From positions 5,293,501 through 5,357,500 of the forward strand of contig NZ_CP111085.1 in the NCBI RefSeq assembly GCF_026278345.1: a stretch of DNA of 64,000 nucleotides. Direction: 5' to 3'. The stretch is from Tellurirhabdus rosea (GTDB lineage: Bacteria > Bacteroidota > Bacteroidia > Cytophagales > Spirosomataceae). Positions within the stretch are counted from its first letter, which is position 1. Each line of letters opens with the position of its first letter. Shown in pieces: positions 8,599 to 17,696 of this stretch. A program made the translations under genes and the position numbers. The notes under the pieces are model-generated. The model was not told the origin of the DNA. It searched no databases and was given only the letters and a program-made list of their open reading frames with translations.

Positions 8599-9831
8599 AT
8601 GATACAGGAGCGCATCACCGACCGGCTGGCCATTGAGGGGGGCGATAAGGCCGTAACGAAACAGTTTCCCTGGCCCATCTACGACGAGCGGGAGGTGGAG
8701 GCCGTGGCCGACATTATCCGGAACGGCAAATGGGGCAATCCGGACTGCCTCGGCGAAGTGGAAGCTTTTGAACAGGCGTTTGCGGCTTATTGCGGCACCC
8801 GTTACGCCGTGAGCTGCGTCAACGGCTCGGTTTCGCTCCGGCTGGCGCTGATCGCCTGCGGCGTCCGTCCGGGCGACGAGGTCATTGTGCCGCCTTACAC
8901 CTTCATTGCGACCGCCTCCACGGTTATCGAGGCCAACTGTGTGCCGGTCTTCGCCGATATTGAACCGGATACCTACAATCTGGACCCGGAAGCCGTCGAA
9001 AGGGCCATTACGCCGCGGACCCGGGCCATCATTCCCGTTCATTTTGCCGGGCAGGCCTGCCGGATGGACGCGATTCTGGACCTCGCCCGCCGGTATAATC
9101 TCCGGGTTATCGAGGACGCCGCCCACGGGCACGGAGCCGAATACCGGGGCCGGAAACTGGGCGCCATTGGTGATGCGGGCAGCTTTAGTTTTCAGTCGTC
9201 CAAAAACCTTACCGGCGGGGAAGGCGGCATGGTGGTCACCAACGACCCCGACCTTTATCGGCTGATGCATTCCCTCCGCAACGTGGGCCGCCTCGAAGGC
9301 GGGCAGTGGTACGACCATTTCAATCCCGGCTGCAACTACCGGCTGACGCCCATGCAGGCCGTTCTGCTTTCCGAACAGCTGAAACGGCTGGACGAACAGA
9401 CGCACCGGCGGAACGAAAACGGCCTGTACCTGAACGAACTCTTGGCCGGAATCGAAGGCATTACGCCCCTGACCCGCGGGCATGGCGAAACGGTGCATTG
9501 TTATCACCTGTACATTTTCCGGTACGACGCGTCGGCGTTCGGCGGCCTGTCCAAAACCCGGTTTGTGGAGCTGCTGGCGGCCGAGGGCGTGCCCTGTTTC
9601 CGGGGCTATCCGCATCCGCTGTACCGGCAGCCGCTTTTTCAGAACCGGAACTGGATGTGCTACGCCATTCCCGAAATGGTCGATTACACGGAAGTTTATT
9701 GTCCCGTCGCCGAAAAAGCGTGCCGCGACGAAGCTGTCTGGATTTTGCAGCACGCCATGCTGGGCACCCGCACCGATATGGAAGCTTTTGCGGAGGCCAT
9801 TCGCAAAATTCAGCGGGCCGTGCGGCGCTGA
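8599..9831 (+). CDS. DegT/DnrJ/EryC1/StrS-family PLP aminotransferase
   Basis: This 410-residue cytoplasmic enzyme carries the family core: GSVSLRLAL for phosphate binding, PPYTFIATAS, IEDAAH (Asp173 contacts the pyridine nitrogen) and SFQSSKNLTGGEGG with the Schiff-base Lys202. These enzymes transaminate keto-sugars or keto-cyclitols, or in a few cases act as dehydratases. It looks closer to the catabolic/aminocyclitol branch (scyllo-inosose aminotransferase-like) than to O-antigen WecE types, but this is an impression only. It is separated from the previous gene by the inverted repeat and ends 3 bases before the convergent regulator gene, so there is no room for a terminator between them. 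Confidence 0.9.
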   Translation: MIQERITDRLAIEGGDKAVTKQFPWPIYDEREVEAVADIIRNGKWGNPDCLGEVEAFEQAFAAYCGTRYAVSCVNGSVSLRLALIACGVRPGDEVIVPPYTFIATASTVIEANCVPVFADIEPDTYNLDPEAVERAITPRTRAIIPVHFAGQACRMDAILDLARRYNLRVIEDAAHGHGAEYRGRKLGAIGDAGSFSFQSSKNLTGGEGGMVVTNDPDLYRLMHSLRNVGRLEGGQWYDHFNPGCNYRLTPMQAVLLSEQLKRLDEQTHRRNENGLYLNELLAGIEGITPLTRGHGETVHCYHLYIFRYDASAFGGLSKTRFVELLAAEGVPCFRGYPHPLYRQPLFQNRNWMCYAIPEMVDYTEVYCPVAEKACRDEAVWILQHAMLGTRTDMEAFAEAIRKIQRAVRR

Positions 9832-9834
9832 CCG

Positions 9835-10998
9835 TTATTTGCCCGCGAGGTACTGCTTGCGGAACTCCTGCGGCGTGTAGCCTTTCACCTGCCGGAACTG
9901 CCGGGCGATGTTTTTGGGGTCGGTAAAGCCCATGTCGAGGGCAATTTCGTAGACCGCCAGGTCCGTTTCCAGCAACTTTTGCGAGAATTTTTCGATGCGC
10001 AGGTTGGCGATGTACTTGTAAATGGGGTAGCCCGTAATGTCCAGAAAACGCTTTTCGAGCGCGCGCCGCGAGAGCGGAACCTGCTGGACCACGTCCTCGA
10101 CCTGGAGGTTTTTGTCGATGTTCTGGTGAATGAACTTCAGCGAGGAAGCAATGTACTGGTCGTGCGTGGCGTAAATATCCGTCGACTGGCGGGTGACGAT
10201 CTGCATCGGTTTCACTACCACATCGTACCGGTTTGCCATGCCGTTCCGGATGAGCTTATCGAGCAGGCGGGCCGAATCGTAGCCGCCTTTTTCGGCGTCG
10301 AGCGCAATGCTGGACAGGGGAGGGTCCGAAATCGTGCACACCATTTCGTCGTTATCGACGCCCAGCACGGCCACGTCCTCCGGGATGCGGATACCCGAAT
10401 TGCGGCAGGCTTCGGTGATGTGCTGGCCCAGCCGGTCGTCGCAGGCCATGATGGCGATGGGCTTGGGCAGTGAGGTCAGCCATTCGCTCAGCGAACTGGG
10501 CATGTAGAACCACAAATCGCCGTCTTTGTTGGAGTGCTGCTCGAAGGTGTGTACCGGGTAACCCGCCTGCTGGATGCGTCGTTCGAAGCCTTCGCCCCGT
10601 TCCCGCGACCAGACGATGTTCCGGAAGCCGTAAAAGGCAAAATGCTTGAATCCTTTTTTGAGAAAATACTCCGCCGCCATTTCGCCGGTCGCCTGGTAAG
10701 CGCCGGTGATGTTCGGAATTTCGCTGAACCGTTCCTTAAAATCCTGCGCAATGACCGGAATGCCCGCTTCCACGAGCCGGGCCACGTCTTTTTCGTTGTA
10801 CAACTGCCCGATGATGCCGTTGGCGCCCCATTCCTGCGCCCATTCCAGAATGCCGTTGAGGCCGATGGTTTCGCGGTAATACAACGGCATGCGGCAGAAA
10901 ACCCAGGGACCGACCTCCCGCGAGTACTTCACGATGCCCTGTAACAGCCGCTTGCTGTATTCCTCCGCAAAGTCGATGAGCAGAATGATTTTGTGCAT
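9835..10998 (-). CDS. XylR-like AraC-family regulator with periplasmic-binding-protein-type sensor domain
   Basis: The protein has 387 residues. Residues 1 to about 265 resemble a LacI/PBP-type sugar-sensing domain (GYDSARLLDKLI near its end), and about 285-387 form an AraC helix-turn-helix pair (RRALEKRFLDITGYP, MGFTDPKNIARQFRQ, GYTPQEFRK). This architecture is that of XylR-type one-component regulators that activate sugar catabolic genes on ligand binding. It is the last gene of a minus-strand series (hexosaminidase, MFS transporter, regulator) and is separated from the transporter by 43 bases. The likely ligand is the transported sugar; candidate binding repeats lie between the hexosaminidase and NagX-like genes. 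Confidence 0.9.
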   Translation of the reverse strand: MHKIILLIDFAEEYSKRLLQGIVKYSREVGPWVFCRMPLYYRETIGLNGILEWAQEWGANGIIGQLYNEKDVARLVEAGIPVIAQDFKERFSEIPNITGAYQATGEMAAEYFLKKGFKHFAFYGFRNIVWSRERGEGFERRIQQAGYPVHTFEQHSNKDGDLWFYMPSSLSEWLTSLPKPIAIMACDDRLGQHITEACRNSGIRIPEDVAVLGVDNDEMVCTISDPPLSSIALDAEKGGYDSARLLDKLIRNGMANRYDVVVKPMQIVTRQSTDIYATHDQYIASSLKFIHQNIDKNLQVEDVVQQVPLSRRALEKRFLDITGYPIYKYIANLRIEKFSQKLLETDLAVYEIALDMGFTDPKNIARQFRQVKGYTPQEFRKQYLAGK

Positions 10999-11041
10999 GG
11001 GCCGGATTCGGTACGGGTAAAGACGTGCTTGCTGCCTTAAG

Positions 11042-12292
11042 TTAACTAAAAACTTCTTTCAGACTTTTCACCGTGGCGTTGGTGACCAGCGGTTTGGCCC
11101 AGACCGTAATGCTGAAAATGTACCCCAGCGTCAGCAGCAGAAAAAGCATCGCCAGCCGCAGCCCCACCAGCTCGGCCAGTCCCCCGATCACGAGCGGCAC
11201 CAGCGCCCCGCCCGCAATGCCCGTACACAGAATGCCCGAGAACGTCCCGTGATGATGCGGCACCGAGTTCAGGGCCAGCGACACGACAATCGACCACATG
11301 ACCGAAGCGAAAAAGCCCGTCGCCGGGAAGGCATACAGCGCTACTTCCCGCGGGCCAAACAGGGCGGCGAGCAGCGAAACGATGGCTCCCGCCGTAAACA
11401 GCCGCAGCACCACCCGGCTGTCGAAAAACTTCAGCAGGCCCAGTCCCAGCAGGCACCCGACCGTGAGCAGCCCCCAGAAATACGAAATGACCGACGCGCC
11501 GGTCGTGGCCGGATCGACGCCGTGGTAGATTTGCAGAAACTTGGAAATCCAGTTGGCAATGCCCTGCTCGGTGCCCACGTACGCGAAGATGCCGAAGAAA
11601 AAAAGCCAGACCGTCCGGTTCCGGAGCAGGTCGCCGAAGGCCGAGCCGGTATCGATTCGTTCGTCTTCTTTCAACTCCACTTCCGGAAAGCGGACCAGCC
11701 CGATCACCAGCACCATCCCGAGGGCAATCACCGCAAAGACCCAGTACAGGGAAATCCATTTCAGGCTTGCCGGAACGAGCCGGTTCAGCAGGTTAAGCAG
11801 GGGCGAGGAGTCGCCCGAATGCACGTGCTGCACCAGATAGCTGTACAGCAGCGGACTCAGAAACGATGCGCCGCCGAAAAACAACTGCGCCAGCACTGAA
11901 TTGAACGCAAAATGCGCTTCGCCCCCCGCCACCCGAAGCAGCGGATTGATGACGACCTGCAACATCGCCATGCCGATTCCGATCAGGAAAAGCGACAGCA
12001 GCGCCACCGAAAACCCGGGCATCACCGCAAACAGCAGCGCCCCCGCAAAGGCCAGCAGAAAGGCCCACAGCAGCACCCGTTTCTCGCGGTATTTTTCGAC
12101 CAGCACCCCCGACGGAACCGACATCACGCCGTAGGCGACAAAAAACGCAAACGGCAGAAAGCCCGCCAGTCCGATGCTGAGGTCAAAACTCTGGATCAGG
12201 TCCGGGATGATGGGGCCTAAAATGTTGGTCAGAAAAGAGATAACGAAAAATATCAGCAGGATCAGCAGGACAATCAGGGTACTGGACTTCAT
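11042..12292 (-). CDS. MFS sugar transporter, FucP/GlcP-like
   Basis: This 416-residue protein has about 12 hydrophobic segments. The MFS motif-A-like loop between the second and third segments reads PSGVLVEKYREKR. The asymmetric layout, and INPLLRVAGGE in the fifth segment, resemble the FHS/FucP branch that carries fucose, glucose, galactose or N-acetylglucosamine with protons. Its position after a GH20 hexosaminidase and before a sugar-sensing regulator makes an N-acetylhexosamine the best guess. The short leader between the hexosaminidase stop and this start holds tandem GATTGAGTGAA-like words. Confidence 0.85.
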   Translation of the reverse strand: MKSSTLIVLLILLIFFVISFLTNILGPIIPDLIQSFDLSIGLAGFLPFAFFVAYGVMSVPSGVLVEKYREKRVLLWAFLLAFAGALLFAVMPGFSVALLSLFLIGIGMAMLQVVINPLLRVAGGEAHFAFNSVLAQLFFGGASFLSPLLYSYLVQHVHSGDSSPLLNLLNRLVPASLKWISLYWVFAVIALGMVLVIGLVRFPEVELKEDERIDTGSAFGDLLRNRTVWLFFFGIFAYVGTEQGIANWISKFLQIYHGVDPATTGASVISYFWGLLTVGCLLGLGLLKFFDSRVVLRLFTAGAIVSLLAALFGPREVALYAFPATGFFASVMWSIVVSLALNSVPHHHGTFSGILCTGIAGGALVPLVIGGLAELVGLRLAMLFLLLTLGYIFSITVWAKPLVTNATVKSLKEVFS

Positions 12293-12294
12293 CA

Positions 12295-12340
12295 GGATTG
12301 AGTGAAAGAGCGATTGAGGGATTGAGTGAACGCGTGGATG
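12295..12340. repeat. Tandem GATTGAG-type words without a complementary arm (possible half element)
   Basis: Three copies close to GATTGAGTGAA lie in the 57-base gap between the hexosaminidase stop and the MFS start. They resemble one arm of the intergenic inverted repeats elsewhere in the window, but no matching reverse-complement arm is visible. They occupy the leader where a ribosome-binding site for the transporter would be. Confidence 0.5.
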
Positions 12341-12349
12341 GAGTCGGGT

Positions 12350-14944
12350 TTACTGCGTGGTGACGGCAACGGTAGTGGTGCGGCTGGAACGACCGGCGGC
12401 GTCGAAACTTTTGAGCTTTACGGTTCCCCGGGCGGGTAACGGACTCGTGTACCGTGCCGACTGTCCGGTGGGTTCGGAGCCGTCGATGGTGTAGCGAATG
12501 GCCAGACCGGGGTATTCCACGTTAGCCTTCAGGCTGCCGTTCTCCACGAAGGCACCGGGCGGCGGCAGGCGGTAATTGTAGCCGCCGTTCAGCCGGGCAA
12601 GCCGGGGCAACTCCCTTTGGGCGAGGGTGTTGGCAAAGACGTTCCAGCCCTGGGCAATGGCCTGTTCACGGGTGGCGCGGTCTTCGAGGGATTCCCACGG
12701 CCGCTCGGGCGCCCAGCCACTTTCGGCAAAAGCGATGAGTTTGGGCAGGGCGTAATATTCGATCATGTCGCGCCCTTTGATGGTTTCGCTCCAGAGCTGC
12801 GCCTCAATGCCGAGGATGTTTTTGCGCGCTTCGGGTTTCAGCCGTTCCTTGCCCGCAAACTCCGGTCCCAGCGGTTTGCCCATCGCCGTTTTGTAGGTCG
12901 TCCAGAACATGTTGTAGGGCGCAAACGTCCAGTTTTGGCGGGTATCGACAAACCCGGCCCAGTAGAGGCCCGGCTCCTGCGGGTCGTTGTTGTAAGCCAG
13001 GTCAAAGTAAAAATTCGACACGTTGCAGAGCACGACCGGGTATCCGGCATTGGCGAGGCGATTGCCGAGGTCGTAGTCGAAAAGGTTGTTCCAGATGTAG
13101 GGCACCACCGGGCCGCCCGCAAACTCCGGATTGGCCCGGTACGACCCGTCCGGATTTTTGAGCAGCGCCACTTCCTCCCAGCCGTGAATGGTCAGATTGC
13201 GCTTCCGCAGGCGCGGCACCAGCTGGCGGAAGAAATAGGTTTGCAGGTTTTTGGGATCGCCGATCTCGGGGTGTTCACGCAGCAGCCGGGCGGCCATCGG
13301 GGAGCGGGTCCAGGCGCCTTCGGGCACTTCGTCGCCGCCCGCGTGCATGACATCCATCGGCACCCCGGCTTCCCGGTACATCTCCGCGATTTCGTCCACT
13401 ACTTTTTCGTAGAAATGGTACGCCGATTCGCGGGCCACGCACACGACGTTGTCCCGGTAGCCCTGCGCCGAGAGGTACACCGACCGGTCGTCGGGGTCGA
13501 TGAGCCGGTATTCTTCCGCTTCGGCTTTTTTTCCTGCCTTCATCAGCCGCTGGTACCGGGCCTCCATCGCCTTGATGGCCGCCCGGGCGTGGCCGGGAAA
13601 GTTCACTTCCGGAATGACCTTGATGTGGCGCTCCCGGGCGTATTTCAGAATCTCGATAAAATCGGCCCGGGTGTAAAAACCGCTGCCGTGTTTGCCTTTT
13701 TCGTAGGGCGTCGGGCCGGAGCCGTAGGCCGGATGCAGCACCGGCGTATCCCGGCCGGTCGTGTGCTGACGCTGGGCGCCTACCTCCGTCAGCTCCGGAA
13801 GGCCGTCGATTTCCAGCCGCCAGCCTTCGTCCTCGGTCGTGTAGAACAGAAAATGATTGATTTTGTAAAAAGCGAGCAGGTCCAGAAAACGGAGGACGGT
13901 TTCCTTGGTCTGAAAATTCCGGCTGACGTCCATGTGCAGCCCCCGGAACGGGAACCGGGGCGCGTCTTCCACCTGCACGAAGGGAAGCGAGACCGTGGCC
14001 GCCGGTTTCAGGTACGTTTCAGTCGGAATCAGGGCCAGGAGGCTCTGGATGCCGTAAAAAACTCCCGCGGCGTCGGTGCCGTTGATGGCAATGCCGTTGC
14101 TGTCGATGCCCAGCCGGTACGCTTCCTTCGTTACTTCGTTCACCTGCACCGGGCTGGTAGTCAGCACGATGCCTTTTTCGGCTGGGGTTCCGCTGCTGAG
14201 GTTGAAGGTTGTTCCGGTCAGGGCCTGCAGCTTCCCGGCCAGAAACCGGGCTTCGCTTTCCAGACCGGGGCCGTAATAGATCGGAACGGTATTCGTCAGC
14301 GCAAACGAACCCGCGGAAGCCGTCAGCCGAACCGGTGACGGAACGAGGCGCGGCAACTGCTCCGGGGCAATCAGGCTGGCCCTGAGGTTCTGCTGGTACC
14401 GCAGTTCGGGCGTCTGGATGGGCTCCAGATCTTCTTTTCCGAGCAGCTGCTGCTCTTTTCGGGTAAACGGCTGAATCTGGTAGTCGGCCACCTGCGCAAT
14501 GCGTTCTTCCTGGCCATTTTTGTCGTAGAAAACAAAGTAGAGGCCCAGCGGCGCGTCGGTTTCCTTGATGACTCCTTCGGTGCCCATGTACCGGATTTCG
14601 ACGGACGTATTGGGTTTGAGCACAAATCCTTTGTTGGGCGTCAGTTTGTACCAATCCCCGTTGAGGTGCTGCAGCTTGCCCGGCTGGGATTGCGGGTGGG
14701 CCAGAATCGGGCGGGGAGCCATGTTGAAAAACAGGGCCCAGCCGGTGTCGCTGAGGGTTTCGCTGCCCTTGTTGGTCAGGGTGAACCGGGCTTCAAAGCC
14801 GTTTTCGACGGACGTAAAATTGGTGAGCAGTTCCCAGGAAACTGCCACCGTCGAATTTCCGGTCGTACTGCCCGGCGTTTGCTGGCAGGTGAGCAGGAGG
14901 GCAGACAGGAGAAAAAGGGCCGCCGCCCGAAAAAAAATCAGCAT
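12350..14944 (-). CDS. Beta-N-acetylhexosaminidase, GH20, lipoprotein
   Basis: This 864-residue protein has a lipobox (LLLTC, Cys20). Domains in order: N-terminal chitobiase/hexosaminidase carbohydrate-binding domain (about 32-160), GH20 N-terminal b domain (about 200-325), GH20 catalytic barrel (about 330-745) with FRGLHMDVSRNF, the VIPEVNFPGH motif and the catalytic Asp538-Glu539 pair in HAGGDEVPEGAW, and a short C-terminal immunoglobulin-like chitobiase-C segment (about 790-860). GH20 enzymes release terminal GlcNAc or GalNAc by substrate-assisted catalysis. The lipoprotein signal places it on a membrane facing the periplasm or outside. It heads the minus-strand unit with the MFS transporter and regulator, and diverges from the NagX-like gene. 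Family assignment is firm. Confidence 0.95.
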   Translation of the reverse strand: MLIFFRAAALFLLSALLLTCQQTPGSTTGNSTVAVSWELLTNFTSVENGFEARFTLTNKGSETLSDTGWALFFNMAPRPILAHPQSQPGKLQHLNGDWYKLTPNKGFVLKPNTSVEIRYMGTEGVIKETDAPLGLYFVFYDKNGQEERIAQVADYQIQPFTRKEQQLLGKEDLEPIQTPELRYQQNLRASLIAPEQLPRLVPSPVRLTASAGSFALTNTVPIYYGPGLESEARFLAGKLQALTGTTFNLSSGTPAEKGIVLTTSPVQVNEVTKEAYRLGIDSNGIAINGTDAAGVFYGIQSLLALIPTETYLKPAATVSLPFVQVEDAPRFPFRGLHMDVSRNFQTKETVLRFLDLLAFYKINHFLFYTTEDEGWRLEIDGLPELTEVGAQRQHTTGRDTPVLHPAYGSGPTPYEKGKHGSGFYTRADFIEILKYARERHIKVIPEVNFPGHARAAIKAMEARYQRLMKAGKKAEAEEYRLIDPDDRSVYLSAQGYRDNVVCVARESAYHFYEKVVDEIAEMYREAGVPMDVMHAGGDEVPEGAWTRSPMAARLLREHPEIGDPKNLQTYFFRQLVPRLRKRNLTIHGWEEVALLKNPDGSYRANPEFAGGPVVPYIWNNLFDYDLGNRLANAGYPVVLCNVSNFYFDLAYNNDPQEPGLYWAGFVDTRQNWTFAPYNMFWTTYKTAMGKPLGPEFAGKERLKPEARKNILGIEAQLWSETIKGRDMIEYYALPKLIAFAESGWAPERPWESLEDRATREQAIAQGWNVFANTLAQRELPRLARLNGGYNYRLPPPGAFVENGSLKANVEYPGLAIRYTIDGSEPTGQSARYTSPLPARGTVKLKSFDAAGRSSRTTTVAVTTQ

Positions 14945-14984
14945 GGGGTGGGTTCGTTGATAGCCTTAATACTACGGCGAAACG

Positions 14985-15012
14985 TACTAAAGTTACCACT
15001 GACTTACTAAAG
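14985..15012. promoter_or_regulatory. Two direct TACTAAAG repeats, candidate operator
   Basis: TACTAAAG occurs at 14985-14992 and again at 15005-15012, a 20-base period, which puts both on the same face of the helix. They lie in the 104-base gap between the divergent hexosaminidase and NagX-like genes. AraC-family proteins often bind direct repeats about two helical turns apart, and such a regulator is encoded nearby. Assignment as an operator is inference. Confidence 0.35.
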
Positions 15013-15048
15013 AGTTTTGGTAAAAATTCTCCGCCCGGCCCCCCGACC

Positions 15049-16188
15049 ATGATCACGCAAGCCAACCCCGTCGGCGCGCCGCCCGCCGACCCCGCCGCCG
15101 TCGGCCCCAGGCTCATCTCGCTGGATGCCTTTCGGGGCTTCACCATTGCCGCCATGATTCTGGTCAATTTTCCGGGCGACGGCGACCACGTTTACCACAC
15201 CCTGCGTCATACGGTCTGGAACGGCCTTTCGTTCACCGATCTGGTCGCCCCGTTCTTCCTGTTTATCATCGGGGTTTCCATCGTTTTTGCCTATTCGCGG
15301 CGGCTGGCGGCGGGCGAACCCCGGCGCGGGATGTACCGAAAGATCGTCGTGCGGGCGCTGAAGATTTTTGCCGTGGGGATGTTTCTGAACCTCCAGCCCG
15401 ATTTTGACTTCAGCAGCATCCGCTGGACGGGGACGCTGCACCGCATCGCGATTGTGTTTCTGCTCTGCGCCATCCTCTTCCTGAACACGAACTGGAAACA
15501 GCAGGCGTGGCTGGGCGCGGGGGTGCTGGTGGCCTACTGGCTGGCCCTGGCGCTCATCCCGACGCCGGGCGCGGGGAGGGTGGTGCTGGAACCGGGAGTT
15601 AACCTCGTCGCCTGGTTCGACCGGCAGTTTCTGCCGGGGCGGATGTGGCAGGGCACCTGGGACCCCGAGAGCATCCTGAGCACCTTCCCGGCGGCCGTTT
15701 CCGGCATCACCGGCCTGCTGGCGGGACGGCTGCTTCAAAGCCATTTTTCTCCCAACGAAAAAGTCAATTACCTCATGACCGCCGGACTTTTTTCGGCCGC
15801 GCTGGGGTATTTCTGGGGGCTGGTTTTTCCGGTGAACGAAAACCTCTGGACCAGCTCTTTCGTGCTGGTCACCTCGGGCATGGCGGCGCTGCTGCTGGGG
15901 GCGATGTACTTTCTCGTCGATACCCGGCGGCACACCACGGGCACCCGACCCGGCATCATTTTCGGGGCCAACGCCATTGCCGTCTACGTCCTGGCGGATC
16001 TGCTGGCCCTGCTGTTTTACGGCCTGAACGTGGGCGGAGCATCGCTGAACGGGCATTTTCAACGAACCCTGACCGGCACCGGCCTCGACCCGAAGTGTGT
16101 GAGTATGCTGTACGGCCTGCTGTTTGTCGGGGTCAATTTTGTGCCGGCCTACTGGCTGTATCGGAAGAAGATTTTCATCAAATTATAA
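15049..16188 (+). CDS. NagX/HGSNAT-like integral membrane acyltransferase family protein (DUF5009 type)
   Basis: This 379-residue polytopic protein has roughly 10-11 hydrophobic segments. It shows the family signature LISLDAFRGFTIAAMILVNF near the N terminus, then the loop histidines in GDGDHVYHTLRH and the segment FTDLVAPFFLFIIG. It is related to heparan-alpha-glucosaminide N-acetyltransferase and to bacterial NagX, a protein linked to N-acetylglucosamine use whose exact reaction is unclear. Divergent arrangement with a GH20 enzyme and amino-sugar-type transporter fits that role. A strong hairpin follows the stop. Confidence 0.88.
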   Translation: MITQANPVGAPPADPAAVGPRLISLDAFRGFTIAAMILVNFPGDGDHVYHTLRHTVWNGLSFTDLVAPFFLFIIGVSIVFAYSRRLAAGEPRRGMYRKIVVRALKIFAVGMFLNLQPDFDFSSIRWTGTLHRIAIVFLLCAILFLNTNWKQQAWLGAGVLVAYWLALALIPTPGAGRVVLEPGVNLVAWFDRQFLPGRMWQGTWDPESILSTFPAAVSGITGLLAGRLLQSHFSPNEKVNYLMTAGLFSAALGYFWGLVFPVNENLWTSSFVLVTSGMAALLLGAMYFLVDTRRHTTGTRPGIIFGANAIAVYVLADLLALLFYGLNVGGASLNGHFQRTLTGTGLDPKCVSMLYGLLFVGVNFVPAYWLYRKKIFIKL

Positions 16189-16215
16189 AACGGCAGAGGG
16201 CGCCCCCTGCCGTTT
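16188..16215. terminator. Bidirectional intrinsic terminator
   Basis: The stem pairs AAACGGCAG with CTGCCGTTT across a GC-rich centre, with A and T runs on either side. It lies in the 36-base gap between the convergent NagX-like and oxidoreductase genes and can serve both. Confidence 0.75.
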
Positions 16216-16224
16216 CGAAAGGCA

Positions 16225-17673
16225 TTACAAAGCCAGATTCCAGCCGTCCCGGTAGTCGCGTTTGACAAACTGGTTGGCCAGGTCGTAGTTCGTGACTTTC
16301 ATGTTGGCGGCATCCCAGAGCAGTTTCTTGCGGCCGTGGTACCGGTCTGCCTCCCGTTTGGCCGTCGGGTTATCGCGCAGCATCCAGCTCCGGATCGCCA
16401 GGTTTCCGATCAGAATGCTTTCGGTGAACGGGGCCGCATAGTCGAAGGGCGAACTGGTTTTGCCGTTTCCATATCCCGCCATGCAGGCGTTGACCCATTG
16501 CAGGTAGTGGTCTTCGTTGGGCACCCGCTCGATGGTTTCCGGAATGTTGAGTAGCTGGTTGTCTTTCAGCGGGAGCAGACGCGGGTTGGCCCCGTAGCAG
16601 TCCGCCATCAGTTTCCCTTTTGACCCGATGAACAGCACCCCTCCGTCCGAGTTGCCGAAGCTTTCGCCGGGTTGCAGTTCCTCGGGAAGTTCGGGCAGGA
16701 TACCGCCGTCGTACCAGCTCAGTTTAAGGTCGCCTTTTCCGTCTTTACGGGGATAATTGAGGTGAATGGAGGTTGAGAAAGGGGTCCAGTCCGGGCTGTC
16801 GTCCTGCGGGCGAAGGGTAAACGTCCAGTTGCCGGCCACGCTGCATTCGACGGAGTTCGGATAATCGACGGGCAGAATCCGGAAAACGGGGTCGAGGATG
16901 TGGCAGGCCATATCGCCCAGCGCTCCGGTGCCGTAGGGCCACCAGCCGCGCCAGTTCCAGGGCAGGTAGGCGGGGTTGTACGGCACTTTTTTGGCCGGAC
17001 CCAGCCAGAGGTTGAAATCCAGCTCTTTGGGAGGTTCAAACGTCTGGTCGGTCGGGTTGGCCTGGGGCCATACGGGGCGGTTGGTCCAGGCCAGCACCTT
17101 ATGCACGTCGCCGATAAGGCCCGTATCGTAAATCTCCTTCATCCGGCGCACTCCGTTGCCCGAGCCGCCCTGATTGCCCATCTGCGTGACGACCTTGTAT
17201 TTTTTGGCGGCCTGGGCCAGCACCCGGGCTTCGTAGATGTCGTGGGTCAGTGGTTTCTGGGTGTACACGTGCTTGCCCAGCTGCATGGCGGCTAGCGTGG
17301 CGACGGCGTGGGTGTTGTCGGGCGTAGAGATGGAGCAGGCGTCGATGTTTTTGCGCTCTTTGGCCAGCATTTCCCGGAAATCGCGGTAGTAGGTCGCCTG
17401 GGGGAAGTTGGTCCGGGACTGCACCGCCTGGCGGTCGTCCACGTCGCAGAGGGCCACGATGTTGACGTTAGGGCTTTTGGCGAAGGCCGCCAGATCACTC
17501 CGGCCCTTGCCGCCGACGCCGATCCCGGCAATGTTCAGCTTGTCGCTCGGCGGCACAAATCCTTTCCCGATCACGTGGCGCGGCACGATGAAAAAGGAGG
17601 TGGCGGCCAGCGAAGATACTTTCAGAAACTCCCGGCGGCTGTTGGGTCCGGGGGCGGCTTGTTTTTCAGTCAT
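16225..17673 (-). CDS. Gfo/Idh/MocA-family oxidoreductase with Tat signal
   Basis: The protein has 482 residues. The N terminus carries a twin-arginine signal (SRREFLKVSS) followed by a hydrophobic stretch, so the folded enzyme is exported with its cofactor. A Rossmann GIGVGGKG motif follows at about residue 50, and the EKPL-type motif of the family appears as QKPLTHD. The middle of the protein resembles the secreted Bacteroidota/Planctomycetes Gfo/Idh family that acts on sugars, cyclitols or glycosides with tightly bound NAD. It starts 23 bases after the ECF sigma gene on the same strand. Substrate is not predictable from sequence. Confidence 0.9.
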   Translation of the reverse strand: MTEKQAAPGPNSRREFLKVSSLAATSFFIVPRHVIGKGFVPPSDKLNIAGIGVGGKGRSDLAAFAKSPNVNIVALCDVDDRQAVQSRTNFPQATYYRDFREMLAKERKNIDACSISTPDNTHAVATLAAMQLGKHVYTQKPLTHDIYEARVLAQAAKKYKVVTQMGNQGGSGNGVRRMKEIYDTGLIGDVHKVLAWTNRPVWPQANPTDQTFEPPKELDFNLWLGPAKKVPYNPAYLPWNWRGWWPYGTGALGDMACHILDPVFRILPVDYPNSVECSVAGNWTFTLRPQDDSPDWTPFSTSIHLNYPRKDGKGDLKLSWYDGGILPELPEELQPGESFGNSDGGVLFIGSKGKLMADCYGANPRLLPLKDNQLLNIPETIERVPNEDHYLQWVNACMAGYGNGKTSSPFDYAAPFTESILIGNLAIRSWMLRDNPTAKREADRYHGRKKLLWDAANMKVTNYDLANQFVKRDYRDGWNLAL

Positions 17674-17696
17674 ACACCAGTTGCGGGGTTAAAAGC

